A stretch of 16,352 bases of DNA. Source: Alphaproteobacteria bacterium (lineage in GTDB: Bacteria > Pseudomonadota > Alphaproteobacteria > Thalassobaculales > Thalassobaculaceae). Positions 15,207 through 16,352 of this stretch are shown in pieces. The stretch is taken from positions 1 to 16,352 of the forward strand of contig JAPKDN010000017.1 in the NCBI GenBank assembly GCA_028822575.1, in the 5' to 3' direction. The notes under the pieces were generated by a model. The model saw nothing but the letters and a program-made list of their open reading frames with translations, made no database searches and had not been told where the DNA came from. Positions within the stretch are counted from its first letter, which is position 1. Each line of letters starts with the position of its first letter. The position numbers and the translations under genes are program-made.

Positions 15207-15704
15207 ATGACTGATGCCACCGATACGACGGCGCCGACAGCACAAAACGCTGGGTCCCTGCCGATTCAGGTTAACGCACAATACGTCAAAGACCTGTCCT
15301 TCGAGAATCCTCGGGCCCCCCAGAGCCTCCAGACGCAGCAAGGGCAGCCCAAGGTCGATGTTCATGTCGACGTTAAGGCGACCAAACTCTCAGATTCAGT
15401 TTTCGAGGTGGTGCTGACAACCACCGTGAATGGCACCGGCGACGAGGGCCAATTGTTTCTGGTGGAACTAAGCTATGGCGGTGTCTTTACTCTTGAGGGG
15501 CTTCCAGAAGAGCATTTACAGTCCGTGTTGCTGGTTGAGTGCCCCCGACTTTTGTTCCCGTTCGCCCGGAACATCGTCGCCGACATAACTCGCGATGGAG
15601 GGTTCCCTCCGCTTTTGATTCAGCCCGTGGACTTCGCGCAGCTTTACCGTCAATCGCAAGAAGAAGGTGCACGGGCTCCAGCGGGCGAAACCATCGTTCA
15701 GTAA
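15207..15704 (+). CDS. secB: Protein-export chaperone SecB
   Basis: 165 residues, the usual alphaproteobacterial length. The tetrameric cytoplasmic chaperone keeps precursors unfolded and delivers them to SecA. Typical segments: INAQYVKDLSFENP-like VNAQYVKDLSFENPRAP, DVHVDVKATKLSDSVFEVVL, LFLVELSYGGVFTLEGLPEE, LLVECPRLLFPFARNIVADI (CPxxLFPFAR is the hallmark) and GGFPPLLIQPVDFAQLY. The first 18 residues are a polar, Thr/Ala-rich, disordered extension. GAGG about eight bases before ATG 15207 supports the start. Ends 15 bases from the dnaQ stop, tail-to-tail. Confidence 0.98.
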   Translation: MTDATDTTAPTAQNAGSLPIQVNAQYVKDLSFENPRAPQSLQTQQGQPKVDVHVDVKATKLSDSVFEVVLTTTVNGTGDEGQLFLVELSYGGVFTLEGLPEEHLQSVLLVECPRLLFPFARNIVADITRDGGFPPLLIQPVDFAQLYRQSQEEGARAPAGETIVQ

Positions 15705-15719
15705 GGCCGCGACACGGCG

Positions 15720-16352
15720 CTAATCATTCCGCCAGATCGGGTCGCGGATCTGATCCAACAACCCGGCATGCGCGGCTTTTTCCTCGGCGCTGGTGGTGTA
15801 TTTTCGTGGCGGCCGGGTCATGGGTTGTCGAATTTCCAGGGCAGGTCCGGCTTTTGCTTCCTTGGCGAGCTCGAGGCCGGGCTGTCGGCCTCCGATCAAC
15901 TCCAGATAAACCGCCGCCAAAAGGTCCACATCCACCAGCGCGCCATGAAGACCCCGGTGCGTGTTATCGATCTCGAAACGGCGACACAACGCATCCAGGC
16001 TTGCCTGCGCGCCTGGGTACCGGCGTCGCGCCATTTGCAAGGTGTCGACAACCCGATCCATGGGAAGATCCAGCCGCCTCAACCGCCCAAGTTCCATATT
16101 GATAAAGCCCATGTCGAACCGGGCATTGTGGATAATTAGTCTGTCCTCGGCAATGAATTCAAGAAAACCATCAACAACTTCTGCAAAGCGCGGAAAGTCA
16201 GACAGGAATTCGCGGGACAAACCATGCACATCGAAGGCGCCCTGATCAACGTCACGTTCGGGATTGATGTAGCAATGGAAACGATTTCCTGTTGGGACAT
16301 GATTCAGCAGTTCTTGGGCGCCGATCTCGATTATTCGATGCCCGCCCAAGGC
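15720..16352 (-). CDS. dnaQ: DNA polymerase III epsilon subunit, 3'-5' exonuclease (partial, N-terminus off window)
   Basis: The frame enters at the right edge as ALGGHRIIEIGAQELLNH; the preceding DxETTG ExoI motif with two catalytic acids lies beyond the window, so the Met sometimes placed at 16349 is not the true start. Visible: the GLSREFLSDFPRFAEVVDGF segment, ExoII in LIIHNARFDMGFINMELGRL, and ExoIII-epsilon in HRGLHGALVDVDLLAAVYLE, with the catalytic His and Asp. The C-terminal 60 residues are the flexible region that should bind the polymerase subunit alpha. It proofreads replication errors. Adjacent to secB as in many alphaproteobacteria, convergent with it. Confidence 0.97.
   Translation of the reverse strand, partial: ALGGHRIIEIGAQELLNHVPTGNRFHCYINPERDVDQGAFDVHGLSREFLSDFPRFAEVVDGFLEFIAEDRLIIHNARFDMGFINMELGRLRRLDLPMDRVVDTLQMARRRYPGAQASLDALCRRFEIDNTHRGLHGALVDVDLLAAVYLELIGGRQPGLELAKEAKAGPALEIRQPMTRPPRKYTTSAEEKAAHAGLLDQIRDPIWRND

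Noticed and set aside
1..16352. tRNA, rRNA, CRISPR arrays or a complete novel defence system
   Set aside because: No cloverleaf-like segments, regular spaced repeats or clusters of unknown genes were seen; all intact genes from 1862 onwards belong to known families.

Overview
The window is a piece of an alphaproteobacterial chromosome, most likely Rhodospirillales or a close order. This rests on gene order and protein character rather than any search: a compact hisB-hisH-GNAT-hisA-hisF-hisE-HIT cluster divergent from hslV-hslU, and a dnaQ/secB/fxsA/timA/mltA neighbourhood with an Smr + XRE pair, are both familiar alphaproteobacterial arrangements. Most of it (about 1.86 kb to the right end) is ordinary, dense, moderately GC-rich housekeeping DNA with very short or overlapping gene junctions.

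Left end (1-1861) is different: AT-richer, with little intact coding. It holds the 5' part of a lipoprotein gene running off the left edge (minus strand, possibly TssJ-like), a short dead fragment of an IS3-family transposase, and a decayed pentapeptide-repeat gene whose single reading frame is interrupted by three stop codons. It reads as an accessory or degrading island beside the conserved block.

1862-5950 (minus strand) is a histidine biosynthesis operon: hisB, hisH, a GNAT acetyltransferase, hisA, hisF, hisE and a HIT hydrolase, nearly all joined by overlaps of a few bases. It supplies the dehydratase, both subunits of imidazole-glycerol-phosphate synthase, the ProFAR isomerase and the phosphoribosyl-ATP pyrophosphatase; hisG, hisD, hisC and hisI are not here. 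The plus-strand hslV-hslU pair (ATP-dependent protease) starts from the shared 153-bp divergent region, which has a heat-shock-like promoter candidate.

8003-13864 (minus strand) contains timA-mltA (membrane adaptor and lytic transglycosylase), then lutA-lutB-lutC (iron-sulphur L-lactate oxidation complex), then an Smr-domain protein and an XRE-type regulator. From lutA to the XRE gene every junction is an overlap or a 2-bp gap, so these five are probably one transcript.

14062-15704 (plus strand) contains fxsA, a histidine-phosphatase gene and secB. The window ends inside dnaQ (minus strand), the proofreading subunit of DNA polymerase III, whose N-terminus lies beyond the right edge. I found no tRNA, rRNA, CRISPR array, intact mobile element or convincing intrinsic terminator, and no obvious new multi-gene defence or secretion system; the most unusual material is the left 1.8 kb and the accessory genes embedded in the his and lut operons.
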